Origin: Skeletonema tropicum
Lineage: Eukaryota; Bacillariophyta; Thalassiosirophyceae; Thalassiosirales; Thalassiosiraceae
Length of the DNA stretch: 64,000 nt
Assembly: GCA_037178625.1 (NCBI GenBank)
Contig: CM074144.1
Coordinates: 1,302,001 to 1,366,000 of the forward strand
Reading direction: 5' to 3'
The first letter of the stretch is position 1, and each line of letters opens with the position of its first letter. This document shows, piece by piece, positions 53,460 through 63,187 of the stretch. A model generated the notes under the pieces. That model had not been told where the DNA came from. It ran no database searches and saw only the letters and a list, made by a program, of their open reading frames with translations. Made by a program: the position numbers and the translations under genes.

Positions 53460-53799
53460 TGTAATAGTCAAGTAGCATACTACCTTTAGGTACGTATGTA
53501 TCTGTGACCATACGGATACGTGCTCGCTAAGCTATCGCTTATCGGGATCTCCATGCCTGACGCACGCCGCTCTGGATTCTGACTACATTGAAGCAGTCAG
53601 CTTAGAGAATCTTACTAACAGCCTACGTCTTGGAATTAGTACGATTTCTGTCCAATAGCATTCCGAGTCACTCGGCTTACACGAGCAACTCTACCGCTAG
53701 CAGCAGCTCTCTCCTTCGAAGAGCTCACAACTACTCCAAATACGTAAATTAATACTGTATTCATCGTCGTTGTCATTACACATCTATTAGCCTGTGTCA
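53460..53799 (+). repeat. 3' LTR of retrotransposon 1 (340 bp)
   Basis: TGTAATAG...GTGTCA, followed by TSD GGCTG at 53800-53804. Confidence 0.96.
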
Positions 53800-53849
53800 G
53801 GCTGTTGGTGGAGGACAAGATAGAGAGGAGATGAGAGGAGCTCTTGAAG

Positions 53850-53939
53850 GGAAAGGCCTTTCATCAGTAAAAGTCACAGTGACGTAAAAGACAGTTTCTG
53901 CTTTCCCAACTTCAAGTGGATGGCTGAGGATCAGCTCCC
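53850..53939 (-). repeat. MULE-2 right terminal inverted repeat (90 bp)
   Basis: Reverse complement of 40401-40490; separated from the rest of MULE-2 by retrotransposon 1. Confidence 0.92.
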
Positions 53940-54054
53940 TCCCTGTAGTACTTCCGTCCCAACAAGACAGGCAGGAGTTTAGGCCTATCCCAACAGCTGT
54001 CTCATGACATTCTTCGAGATATAGAGTAGGAATACTTGTTATGTATTACGAGTA

Positions 54055-54346
54055 TGTAATAGTCAAGTAGCATACTACCTTTAGGTACGTATGTATCTGT
54101 GACCATACGGATACGTGCTCGCTAAGCTATCGCTTATCGAGATCTCTATGCCTGACGCATGCCGCCTGGGATTCTGACTACGTGGAAGTAGTCAGCCTCG
54201 TGAATCGTTACTAAGGTTCTACGTCTTGGAATTAGTACGATTCTGTCCTGTAGCTCCGAGTCACTCATCTTCCATGAGCAAGCTCAACCGCTAGCAGCAG
54301 CTCTCTCCTTCGAAGAGCACACAACTACTCCAAATACGTAAATTAA
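54055..54346 (+). repeat. 5' LTR of retrotransposon 2, left part (292 bp)
   Basis: Continues at 57085-57131; the two parts total 339 bp, exactly the length of the 3' LTR, which shows the intact junction AAATTAA^TACTG. Confidence 0.93.
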
Positions 54347-57084
54347 TCGGCCCTCGGGGCCCCCGTTCATGGAGTGCAGAGCAGCGTAATAGGGGGCCGC
54401 AGGTGCCCTTCTATTACAGGTGGGAAATTCAGATTTTTTCAGCCAAATTATTCTACAGAGTTCTAGCTAGGAATCAGCATATGTGCATTTTAGTGAGAAG
54501 GTTTACTGTTGGGACACGTAGAGTCCTCAGTAGAGCCTACCAGCGTAGGATCTGAATGGTTTCCTACGTAGAAAGCGAGAAGTACCTGTTGAAAGCGAGA
54601 AATTCAATGTACTAAATGCGCTTTTTTGGCGTCTAAATCCGTCTTTACGAGAAAGAAATACAGGTTTTGCACAGGTTTTAGTCGATTTAGTTGTTGTATT
54701 TCTTCAACGTAAGAAATGGTCTTTTTGCAGAATTGTGCAGTGATCAATTTTACTAATGTAATGACCTGATGCAGACGGACTCTGGATTTAGTCGATGTAT
54801 TCATCGTCGTGAGAAATTTTCTTTTTTTGTAGAATCGTGCAGCGATCCATTTTACTAATCACCAGATGCAGACGCTGCGAAGTAATCACTTGGGATCTCG
54901 TGATCCCTCTTCGCTTCTTTCCACTTCTTGTTTGGATTGGTGATGATGTCGGTAATCCTGGCCGTCAGGTCTGTCCTGTCTTTGATGAAATCGCCCTTCA
55001 TTGCTGCTGCGTACGTTGTTTTTGTGATTTCTTCCAACTTTCTCTTGCTATACCTCGTCTTCGTCTCTTCTGCCTTTCCCTCCAAGTATTCTACCCACTT
55101 AGCTCGCTTCTTGTATGATTCGCAGAGCTGCCCATTTTGCTTTCTCTTGCAATTTTTAATTCGGTTCGTTGAAACGCTGTTTCCCGTCCAGTATATGGCA
55201 CTGTCCGTTGGGTATGCTTGATCTTTGGAACCAAGTGTTTTGCCTCTGCTTGTTGCCACGTACAATGTCCCAAGGTTCTTGCTAATCTCCCACAACTCAT
55301 CTGACGGATCTAATATCATTCGGTTCCAGCGGTCTCCTTCGTCGAATCCAGCTTCAAGTCCTTGACAGCGGTGAATGGTGATGGCGTAAGCGATTTGCAA
55401 TGGCATGAATAATGCGGTGCAGCATCCCTTGTTGCAAATCTGCTCGTAGGGAGGGATGGGCACGTGCTGTGCGCATTACGTTGGAATTGGAAGGATGCAT
55501 TTGCATCGGTATGCAAATAAAACGAGTTAGTAGTGTTTTTGCAGCACAATGATACATGTACATGACAAGCTGGTGAATTGGTAAAATTGTGCAGTGAACG
55601 ATTTTATGTATTGTGTTGTGGTTGTGTTAGTGTTAGTCTGTGAAAGTATTTAGAGACACAACACAAGAACAACTTTCCGCGGAACAAAACTCACTGGATT
55701 GGTACTTGAACTTGGCCTTGGACCCAGCTTCGTTGCTTTGCTTTGGCGGCGTGACGACTGCATGTATAGTTTTTGAAAGGAAGGCTATCAAGCTTTTTTC
55801 TCTCACTCTCGTCAACAACAAATGTTGCCATGGATCGGAAGATAGGATCGTTTGTGCGGATGGTAGCCCAAGGATATTCATACCATTTCCAGTTAGAAGT
55901 TGAAGCCTCCTTCGAAACATGCCCCCGTTTCAGTCCGCTGTGAGTGTGAGACAACTCCGTCAAAGTAGATGAGGTCGAAGCATCGGCCGACTTCGAAGAA
56001 CATGCGACACGCTCAAGGCCGCAAGGTTGACTCATCAAACGACGAAACCCATTGCCATTACATCCAACATTTGAAGTCGCGCCATCGGCATTAGTCTCCT
56101 GCTCTTGTCCAACATGAGACAGCTCCGCCACAGTCGATGATGCCCGACTTTGATGCACTTGCGCTTGCCTGCCACTTACGGCCGCTAGGTTTACTCATCA
56201 AATGACGAGAACCCTTGCCATTAGTGTTAGATCCAACAGCTGACGTCGCGGCAGCAGCGCATCGGTATTGCCAATTATCATGATTGTGTACTTAGATTGA
56301 TAAGAAGTAGAAAGGTTTACACAATACTTTATGATTGCAATGAAAAAATAATAGATCGACCGCGAGATGTGGACGGAAGCGATTTGCTGTCAACGAAGCA
56401 GGAGGAACACGCTGTCAGACAGAGAAAGAATCCAGACACGGATAGATGAAGAAATAATTAAGTATACCGATTCGGACTAATTTTTGTCAATTGAATTTGT
56501 CACAAATGGGACACAATATCGATGAATGTAAATGCATGCGTCACCGGACAAATGAGAACCAACACCTCAGCTGTACATAATGACGTGTTGATGAAGTTGA
56601 AGCGACACGTGGCAAAATCCAAAAAAACGAAAAGAAGCGCCGGGCGGAGGCTGAGTATGTCAGTTTTGTCACGTCCGCGAAGAATCCAGAGAAACTGTCA
56701 AGCACGAGAAAGACACTTTGAATTGGTAAAATTGTGCACAATACAATTCTACTAATTTATCCTACATACCATAACAACAAAACAGAACATCACCATGCAC
56801 CAAATACACTAAGACTATGTCTACGTCATTGCAGAGCAACTTTATAGCCGGATTCCATTGTAAAAAGACTATATGTAAATGTAAAACCAAAGTGCAATGA
56901 CCTACTACAAATGACACAAAACTGGACAGGCCCCGAGGGCCCGCGCTGATCCCGCCACAGGCACCACCACGCTCGCCACATTCTGCGCGCCCCTGTTTAT
57001 ATTGGCACGTGCTGAGTGGAGTGGTGGAGTGGAGTGATTGCAAATTTGTGTAAAGAGGGATGATTGATCAGTGCCATGCTATAT
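54347..57084 (+). mobile_element. Helitron-like element copy 2 (2738 bp) inside a 5' LTR
   Basis: Starts TCGGCCCTCGGGGCC right after A54346 and is followed by T57085; the uninterrupted LTR at 63135/63136 proves insertion between A and T without duplication. It matches copy 1 in inverted orientation over the first 2654 bp with at least one substitution seen, and extends 84 bp further at the other end (57001-57084; TTGGCAC...GTGCCAT inverted motif, ending GCTATAT). It separates the LTR promoter region from gag, so it may silence or re-drive retrotransposon 2. Confidence 0.72.
54855..55463 (-). pseudogene. Pif1-type helicase C-terminal fragment (copy 2)
   Basis: Protein identical to that of 52154-52762 in this frame; one base differs in an overlapping frame near 55258. 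Same lack of ATG and of Walker motifs. Confidence 0.75.
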
Positions 57085-57131
57085 TACTGTATTCATCGTC
57101 GTTGTCATTACACATCTATTAGCCTGTGTCA
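57085..57131 (+). repeat. 5' LTR of retrotransposon 2, right part (47 bp)
   Basis: TACTGTATTCATCG...GTGTCA; completes the LTR begun at 54055. Followed by the TTATTTTAAAATAA palindrome. Confidence 0.92.
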
Positions 57132-57245
57132 TTATTTTAAAATAACAAGTGCTCTCGTCGACAAGCACCGCAGAAAGCTACCAGATACCTCGAAACGAGA
57201 AGAATCTTCCATCCTGGTGAAATATCAGAAGGACTGATCATTATC

Positions 57246-58862
57246 ATGTCGCAAAATGAATTAGCTTCGATTTACTTGGCCTACAACACTCTCACCGAGG
57301 ACAAACGGCCAAAAGAATCTCAGGTAACTCGTGGATACATCGAGGATAAAGACAAAGTCGTCTTTCCCATCTTTCCAGTTGCCAAGATTGCCAATGGTCG
57401 GAAATGGACTATCGATGGCGGATCAACTAATCATGCCAAAACTACGGTAACGTACTATTCCCTTCCACACAATGTTGGACAACACACCTACATGGTACTC
57501 AAACTCATCGAATATGAAAGTCTAATCTTCGAGCTTGGTTGGGACGACCACGAGAAGAAGCTCATGACTCAACTCATCTCCCATCAACGAAAAGCGTCTG
57601 AGCTAGAAGCCGACATCGCAAACAAATTCAACGGTATCACCGGTGATCCTCTCGCTAAGAAGGACATCGACGAATTGAAAAAGACACTATCGCAGCATAA
57701 AAAGCAAATCAGCCATCATGTGAACTCTCTGAATGATAATGCAGAACGTGCAGGAGGTATGCTTGGAAAGCTCATGGGTCATTTCGATAAGAAATTCGCT
57801 GTCATCATCGACAACTACTTCAATCAGGGTGAGCCGCACCAAGTGACGAAGTGGAGGGCAGTCAACCATGCATTTTGCAAGGACGCCATGGACTCTTCCA
57901 AAATAATGATCCCTCTGATGTCTTACACAGGGACGGTCTTCGATGACAAAGACGAAACATCAGACTACTTGATGTGTCGTAAAGCGATGCTCTGCACTCA
58001 AACAGAAACAGGGCCTCGTTTGAAAACTCTTAAGGATATTCTCAAGTGCGCTAATTTATTGTTAGTCGAGCAACATGGTTACGGCCTCGCGGAAGCAACC
58101 AGAAGCTACTTGGAATCCAACATTAAATTCCATCGTGCATTCACATGCAAGGAGTGGGTAGGGATGATCACAGCAATCAATCAATATCTACGTCTCCTTA
58201 CCACCTACAAAGATGATGAACAGTACGCGGACAACGATAGTATTCCACGTGCCAATGTTCCCTACAACGAAGTGGAGCTGTGCAAGATTGTCTTGGCCAG
58301 CATGCCCAGAGAGGTTAGGGATTCTCTTCGAGTGACGTCTCCAAATCGTCCACTTGAAACAGAGCTGGAGCCTTTGGTCGCTCGCATTGACGCCATCTTG
58401 GTTCAGCAGAAGACCCAACGCGCTTCAAACGAAAAGGATAAGTCTACCAAGAACGGAGCTTCCAACCCCAACCCTAGAAACCAGAAGAAGAATGGTGGAG
58501 GTGGCGGTGGAGGTGGTGGTGGTGGCAATCCAAGTACTAAACCTACGCCTGAAAATCCCAAAGACGGTGGGTGTGGCAACTGTCAGAAGAATGGAGTCAA
58601 CGCTTGGTTTACCCATCCTACGAATAAATGCCGCAACTACGAAGTCAATGGTCAAAAGAAGAGGCGTGATGGTGAAAACCGTCAACTACGCGATCACGAA
58701 AAAGAAGAAGGATCTGTGAAGGACCTCATCAAAAGCGAAATTGCAGCCGCACTCAGAGACATGCGTTCTGGTGGTGGTGGTCGTGATCATTACAGGCATG
58801 ACCGACGTGAGCGCTCTCGTTCTCGCTCTAGGTCTCGCTCTCGTAGTCCTGAATACCATTGA
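57246..58862 (+). CDS. gag: Gag polyprotein, retrotransposon 2 (C-terminus shortened)
   Basis: 538 aa, the homologue of 45215-46867 with about ten substitutions. Near the end, element 1 reads CATCGACGCAGCC while element 2 reads CATTGACGCTGACGCAGCC: a C-to-T change makes TGA and six bases are added, so Gag stops 12 residues early and loses part of its RS tail. Frame is kept, with two further TGA codons before pol. The zinc knuckle and poly-Gly linker are intact. Confidence 0.88.
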   Translation: MSQNELASIYLAYNTLTEDKRPKESQVTRGYIEDKDKVVFPIFPVAKIANGRKWTIDGGSTNHAKTTVTYYSLPHNVGQHTYMVLKLIEYESLIFELGWDDHEKKLMTQLISHQRKASELEADIANKFNGITGDPLAKKDIDELKKTLSQHKKQISHHVNSLNDNAERAGGMLGKLMGHFDKKFAVIIDNYFNQGEPHQVTKWRAVNHAFCKDAMDSSKIMIPLMSYTGTVFDDKDETSDYLMCRKAMLCTQTETGPRLKTLKDILKCANLLLVEQHGYGLAEATRSYLESNIKFHRAFTCKEWVGMITAINQYLRLLTTYKDDEQYADNDSIPRANVPYNEVELCKIVLASMPREVRDSLRVTSPNRPLETELEPLVARIDAILVQQKTQRASNEKDKSTKNGASNPNPRNQKKNGGGGGGGGGGGNPSTKPTPENPKDGGCGNCQKNGVNAWFTHPTNKCRNYEVNGQKKRRDGENRQLRDHEKEEGSVKDLIKSEIAAALRDMRSGGGGRDHYRHDRRERSRSRSRSRSRSPEYH

Positions 58863-58925
58863 CGCTGACGCAGCCGTAGCTATCGCCGTCGAGATGACTA
58901 TTGAATCATTGGGTCCGACACTCGA

Positions 58926-61900
58926 ATGGAAAATAGAAACTTAAAACTAAATAATGAATCTGATTCTTATGAACGTTCAGTTAAACGAAGGAAACCTAAT
59001 ACTATCGATTTTGATTTGTATAACCTTGACCATTCACCGATTAAAGGTGTCATACCCGATTGGAGCGGTGTAAAAGACATGCACGCATCGCTTCGTCAAA
59101 AAGTAATCAGGGGAAATGGACTTAAGACTGTTGTTGTCGCAGCGTCCCTGACCAAGAAGGGAAACCGTAACTCACGCCCCTTGGTTTTATTACTTGACTC
59201 CGGTGCAGATGATGACATCATCTTTCTGCCCGATGAAGAAGTAAAGGCTTTTGACCCTATACCTCTAGCTCATCCAAATGTGTGGACTACGTCCAATGGC
59301 CAGTTCAACACAAGTGAAGTCGCAGAACTATCTTTCTTGCTTCCGGAGTATTCTCAAAGTAAGATTATGTCTTGTACTGCTGACATCAGACGCATCCACA
59401 ACAGGAGGAGCGTTCAATACGACGCCATTATTGGTGTTAAAACCCTTCATGCTTGGGGAGTTACTATGCATTTCAAAGAGAAAGTCCTTGAAATTGATGG
59501 CATCTCCCGTCCTATGAAAAACAAGGACGAATTCAAAGATGAAAACGTCTTGATGAACATCTATAATGAAGCCCTAGAGCCTCAGTCAACTAAAGAGGAG
59601 ACTGACAGAGCCGTCAAGATTTTGGATGCCAAGTATGAAGCCGCCGATCTAGAAAAGATCGTCGATGAAAATTGCTCTCATCTCTCCAGAATGCAGAGAC
59701 TTCAACTACTCAACTTACTCAAGAAACATGAGAAGATGTTTAGCGGATCTCTCGGTGAATGGAAAGGTGAGGAAGTCCATTTTGAGCTTAAGCCAGATGT
59801 GAAACCGTTCCGTGGTAGACCGTTTGATGTCCCACAGATACACAAAGCAACAATTATGAAAGAACTTCAACGCTTAATTGATATAGGAGTTCTGGAGCAG
59901 GTACAACAAGCAGACTGGCTCAGTCCATCTTTTATTATTCCTAAGTCAGACGGCACAGTCCGCTTCCTCTCCGACTTCCGCCAGCTTAACAAAGCGCTAG
60001 TGCGACGCCCCTTCCCGCTTCCTAAGGTATCGGGTATGTTGCAACAGATGGAAGGCTTTACTTTTGCCTCAGCGATTGATCTCAATATGGGATATTACCA
60101 TTTGAAGCTTGATCTCGAGACGATGAAGATTTGCGCCATTGTATTTCCTTGGGGAATTTACAGGTACAAAAGACTTCCAATGGGAGTTGCTTGTAGCCCG
60201 GACATCTTCCAAAGTAAAATGAGTTCACTCTTTGCTGAGTTGGACTACGTGCAGGCGTACATTGATGATTTGCTCTGCCTATCCAAAGGAACCTTTGAAG
60301 ATCACCTGGAGAAACTCGACGTGGTATTACAAAAATTAAGCGACGCTGGTCTGCAAGTCAACGCAGCCAAAAGTAAATTCGCAGCCGTAGAGATTGATTA
60401 CCTTGGGTATCATCTCACCAAACAAGGAATTGCACCACAACATTCCAAAGTCGCCGCTATCCTTGCTCTCAAACCACCTCGTAATGTGAAAGATCTTCGA
60501 CGTTGCCTCGGTATTATTCAGTATTACCGTGACCTGTGGGTGTCAAGAACACAGCTCCTCGCTCCACTCACTGATCTAGTTGGAGAATGTGGAACCACTA
60601 AACGCTCTACCAAAAAGAAGCCGCCGTGGCGGTGGGAGCAGGTTCATCAGGATGCTTTTGATGAGATCAAGAAGGTAATCGCCCGAGATGTTATCCTGGC
60701 CTACCCGAACTTCGGTGAAGAGTTCACTATCTTTACTGATGCTTCAACTCGCCAGCTTGGGGGAGTGATTACGCAAAATAACCGTCCCATTGCCTTTTTC
60801 AGCCGGAAGTTAACTGCCGCGCAAATGAAGTACACTGTGACGGAACTTGAATTGCTTTCTATCGTCGAACTCTTGAAAGAATTCAAAGGTATGCTGCTTG
60901 GACAGAAGCTGGTGATTTATACAGATCATCAGAATCTCGTTCGAGATAGCTTAGGCAGCACCTCTGACAGAGTGCAGAGATGGAATCTACTCCTCAATGA
61001 GTATGGAGCCGACATTAGGTACATCAAGGGTGTTGATAATACCGTTGCTGATGCCATTAGTCGATTAGATTATTGCCCAAAAATCAACCCTCATCCAGAA
61101 GACGAACTCGACAGCAAAGGGAACTTCAGGTCTGAATATTCTCACCGCAAGTGGAATAAGCTGGTCTCTCTCTTCTCTCATTATCAAAACGATGATGAGT
61201 GTGTTCTGGATAGAGAAGATGTGATAGAGCCAAAGGACTGCATGTCACATGTGTTTGCAAATTCAGCAGCCGATGACGAGGAAATTTACCCAGTCACCGT
61301 CAAGGAGATAGCAGATGCCCAACGGGAAGATCCAAAGATGAAGCACATTTTCGAACGGCCTGGTGCCGACAGTCGTAATCAGAAGATGATCATAGACGAC
61401 ACTGTTGTCTTGGTTCGAAAGGACAGACCTTCGGCTCGTCCGAAGCTCATCATCCCTGAGAAGCTGCAATCTAAAGTTCTTATGTGGTATCACCACTATC
61501 TGCAACATCCTGGTACTGACCGTATGGAAGGTACTATCGGCGCCGTCATGTATTGGCGTGGCATGAGTGCACAAATCCGTAGATTGTGTAAATATTGTCC
61601 CAGGTGTCAGAAATCTAAGGCACGCAAGCGTAAGTACGGTCAACTTCCTCCTAAGGATGCGATCGTTGTTCCATGGCAGACGCTCCATTGCGATTTAATT
61701 GGTCCAACAACAATTAAATCAAAAGATGGAACTGAAATGGATTTCATGTGTTTAACCATGATTGACGCTGCTACTGGATGGTTCGAAATAGTCGAACTCC
61801 CTAATAGGATGATCGAGAAGAAATGTCCTCGGACAGGAAAAACTGTCGAAGTAGAAATCATTGATAAAACTTCCGCTACAGTTTCCCACCTCTTGAATAA

Positions 61901-62552
61901 ATGCTGGTTAAGTCGTTATCCGCGCCCGAAGTATTTGGTGTGTGATAATGGTTCTGAATTCGAACTGCATCTGAAGGATCTGTGTGAACAGTATCAGATT
62001 GGACGTAAGCCGACTACCAGTAAGAATCCGCAAGCTAATGCGATTTTAGAACGAGTTCACGGAGTCTTTAACGACATGCTCCGCACCTCGGGCCTCGACG
62101 ACGATGATACCGTCGATGGCCACCGAATTGACCAATTTATCACAAATGCTGCATGGGCAATTCGATCTACTTACCACACCGTGCTCAAGGCTACTCCTGG
62201 TGAAGCAATTTTTGGACGTGATATGTTATTTGACATTCCGTTCGTCGCTGACTGGAGTGAGATAGGTCGCCGCCGACAAGAGCTCGTGGACAGGAACAAC
62301 GCCAGAGAAAACAATAGGCGTCTCCCATACGACTATGTTCCAGGGAGTAAGTGCTTGATCATCAGTGAGATCAATGGTGAAAAGCAGCGCAAAGCTTTAG
62401 ACAAGAATGAGGGACCGTATGTGGTCACAAATGTCTTTACTAATGGTACTGTCCGTATTCAACGTGGTTCCGTCAATGAACGAATCAATATCCGACGACT
62501 TACCCCCTTCTTTGAGGCAGAAGAAGCCAACGATGCAAGTTATAATGAATAA
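58926..62552 (+). CDS. pol: Pol polyprotein (PR-RT-RH-IN), retrotransposon 2
   Basis: 1208 aa, differing from Pol of element 1 at four residues that I can see (Thr53Ala, one Thr/Ala near 984, one Lys/Asn near 1130, one Asp/Tyr near 1206). All motifs listed for element 1 (DSGA, YIDD, TDAS, D-D-35-E) are unchanged. Same frame as gag. Confidence 0.96.
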   Translation: MENRNLKLNNESDSYERSVKRRKPNTIDFDLYNLDHSPIKGVIPDWSGVKDMHASLRQKVIRGNGLKTVVVAASLTKKGNRNSRPLVLLLDSGADDDIIFLPDEEVKAFDPIPLAHPNVWTTSNGQFNTSEVAELSFLLPEYSQSKIMSCTADIRRIHNRRSVQYDAIIGVKTLHAWGVTMHFKEKVLEIDGISRPMKNKDEFKDENVLMNIYNEALEPQSTKEETDRAVKILDAKYEAADLEKIVDENCSHLSRMQRLQLLNLLKKHEKMFSGSLGEWKGEEVHFELKPDVKPFRGRPFDVPQIHKATIMKELQRLIDIGVLEQVQQADWLSPSFIIPKSDGTVRFLSDFRQLNKALVRRPFPLPKVSGMLQQMEGFTFASAIDLNMGYYHLKLDLETMKICAIVFPWGIYRYKRLPMGVACSPDIFQSKMSSLFAELDYVQAYIDDLLCLSKGTFEDHLEKLDVVLQKLSDAGLQVNAAKSKFAAVEIDYLGYHLTKQGIAPQHSKVAAILALKPPRNVKDLRRCLGIIQYYRDLWVSRTQLLAPLTDLVGECGTTKRSTKKKPPWRWEQVHQDAFDEIKKVIARDVILAYPNFGEEFTIFTDASTRQLGGVITQNNRPIAFFSRKLTAAQMKYTVTELELLSIVELLKEFKGMLLGQKLVIYTDHQNLVRDSLGSTSDRVQRWNLLLNEYGADIRYIKGVDNTVADAISRLDYCPKINPHPEDELDSKGNFRSEYSHRKWNKLVSLFSHYQNDDECVLDREDVIEPKDCMSHVFANSAADDEEIYPVTVKEIADAQREDPKMKHIFERPGADSRNQKMIIDDTVVLVRKDRPSARPKLIIPEKLQSKVLMWYHHYLQHPGTDRMEGTIGAVMYWRGMSAQIRRLCKYCPRCQKSKARKRKYGQLPPKDAIVVPWQTLHCDLIGPTTIKSKDGTEMDFMCLTMIDAATGWFEIVELPNRMIEKKCPRTGKTVEVEIIDKTSATVSHLLNKCWLSRYPRPKYLVCDNGSEFELHLKDLCEQYQIGRKPTTSKNPQANAILERVHGVFNDMLRTSGLDDDDTVDGHRIDQFITNAAWAIRSTYHTVLKATPGEAIFGRDMLFDIPFVADWSEIGRRRQELVDRNNARENNRRLPYDYVPGSKCLIISEINGEKQRKALDKNEGPYVVTNVFTNGTVRIQRGSVNERINIRRLTPFFEAEEANDASYNE

Positions 62553-62843
62553 CTTGGGGGAGTGTACAGCTTTCATAACCTAGAAATTAGAAGAATTATT
62601 CCAACACATCAACACTATTTCATACTAGACAACAGTTGATTTGATCAAAACCTATCATAAGCTTACACACACGTCAGCCTTGGCTTCTCGTGTCTTTTGT
62701 CGCAAACCAGTCTTACAGTCTTACGCGTACACGTCACCGGTATTCAAGTAAATACCGTACGCACTCCTCTATGAGAGTAATTTTTCCCACAGGGTTTTTC
62801 TCTCACTGAGCCCACTGTTTAATCCGAACAGCACGGGGGAGAG

Positions 62844-63182
62844 TGTAATAGTCAAGTAGCATACTACCTTTAGGTACGTATGTATCTGTGACCATACGGA
62901 TACGTGCTCGCTAAGCTATCGCTTATCGAGATCTCTATGCCTGACGCATGCCGCCTGGGATTCTGACTACGTGGAAGTAGTCAGCCTCGTGAATCGTTAC
63001 TAAGGTTCTACGTCTTGGAATTAGTACGATTCTGTCCTGTAGCTCCGAGTCACTCATCTTCCATGAGCAAGCTCAACCGCTAGCAGCAGCTCTCTCCTTC
63101 GAAGAGCACACAACTACTCCAAATACGTAAATTAATACTGTATTCATCGTCGTTGTCATTACACATCTATTAGCCTGTGTCA
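62844..63182 (+). repeat. 3' LTR of retrotransposon 2 (339 bp)
   Basis: TGTAATAG...GTGTCA, followed by TSD GAGTA. Intact version of the LTR, and the paralogous empty site for Helitron-like copy 2. Confidence 0.96.
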
Positions 63183-63187
63183 GAGTA

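Larger units (their letters stand above)
44744..53799 (+). mobile_element. Ty3/gypsy LTR retrotransposon 1 (9056 bp, 6.4 kb without insert)
   Basis: 5' LTR 44744-45100, gag, pol, polypurine tract, 3' LTR 53460-53799, 5-bp TSD. LTRs start TGTAATAG and end GTGTCA (TG...CA). Domain order protease-RT-RNase H-integrase defines Ty3/gypsy. No envelope gene. A 2653-bp Helitron-like insert (50618-53270) lies between pol and the polypurine tract. It sits inside MULE-2. LTRs differ mainly by a 17-bp poly-T insertion in the 5' LTR, implying recent insertion. Confidence 0.96.
40401..53939. mobile_element. MULE-2: second Mutator-like element, interrupted by a retrotransposon
   Basis: A 90-bp inverted repeat pairs 40401-40490 (GGGAGCTGATCCTCAGCCAT...) with 53850-53939 at essentially every position. 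Removing the LTR retrotransposon 44744-53799 and one TSD leaves ~4.48 kb with two convergent genes: an accessory Zn2Cys6 gene on + (40924-42873) and a decayed MULE transposase on - (43098-44580). The plan and TIR length parallel MULE-1, though the sequences are unrelated at DNA level. I found no clear target duplication. Confidence 0.82.
54055..63182 (+). mobile_element. Ty3/gypsy LTR retrotransposon 2 (9128 bp, 6.39 kb without insert)
   Basis: 5' LTR 54055-54346 plus 57085-57131 (split by a Helitron-like element), gag 57246-58862, pol 58926-62552, 3' LTR 62844-63182. TSD GAGTA at 54050-54054 and 63183-63187. Internal sequence is almost identical to retrotransposon 1, but the LTRs differ from those of element 1 at roughly 25 of 340 positions, concentrated between ~90 and ~270 of the LTR. 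Confidence 0.96.
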
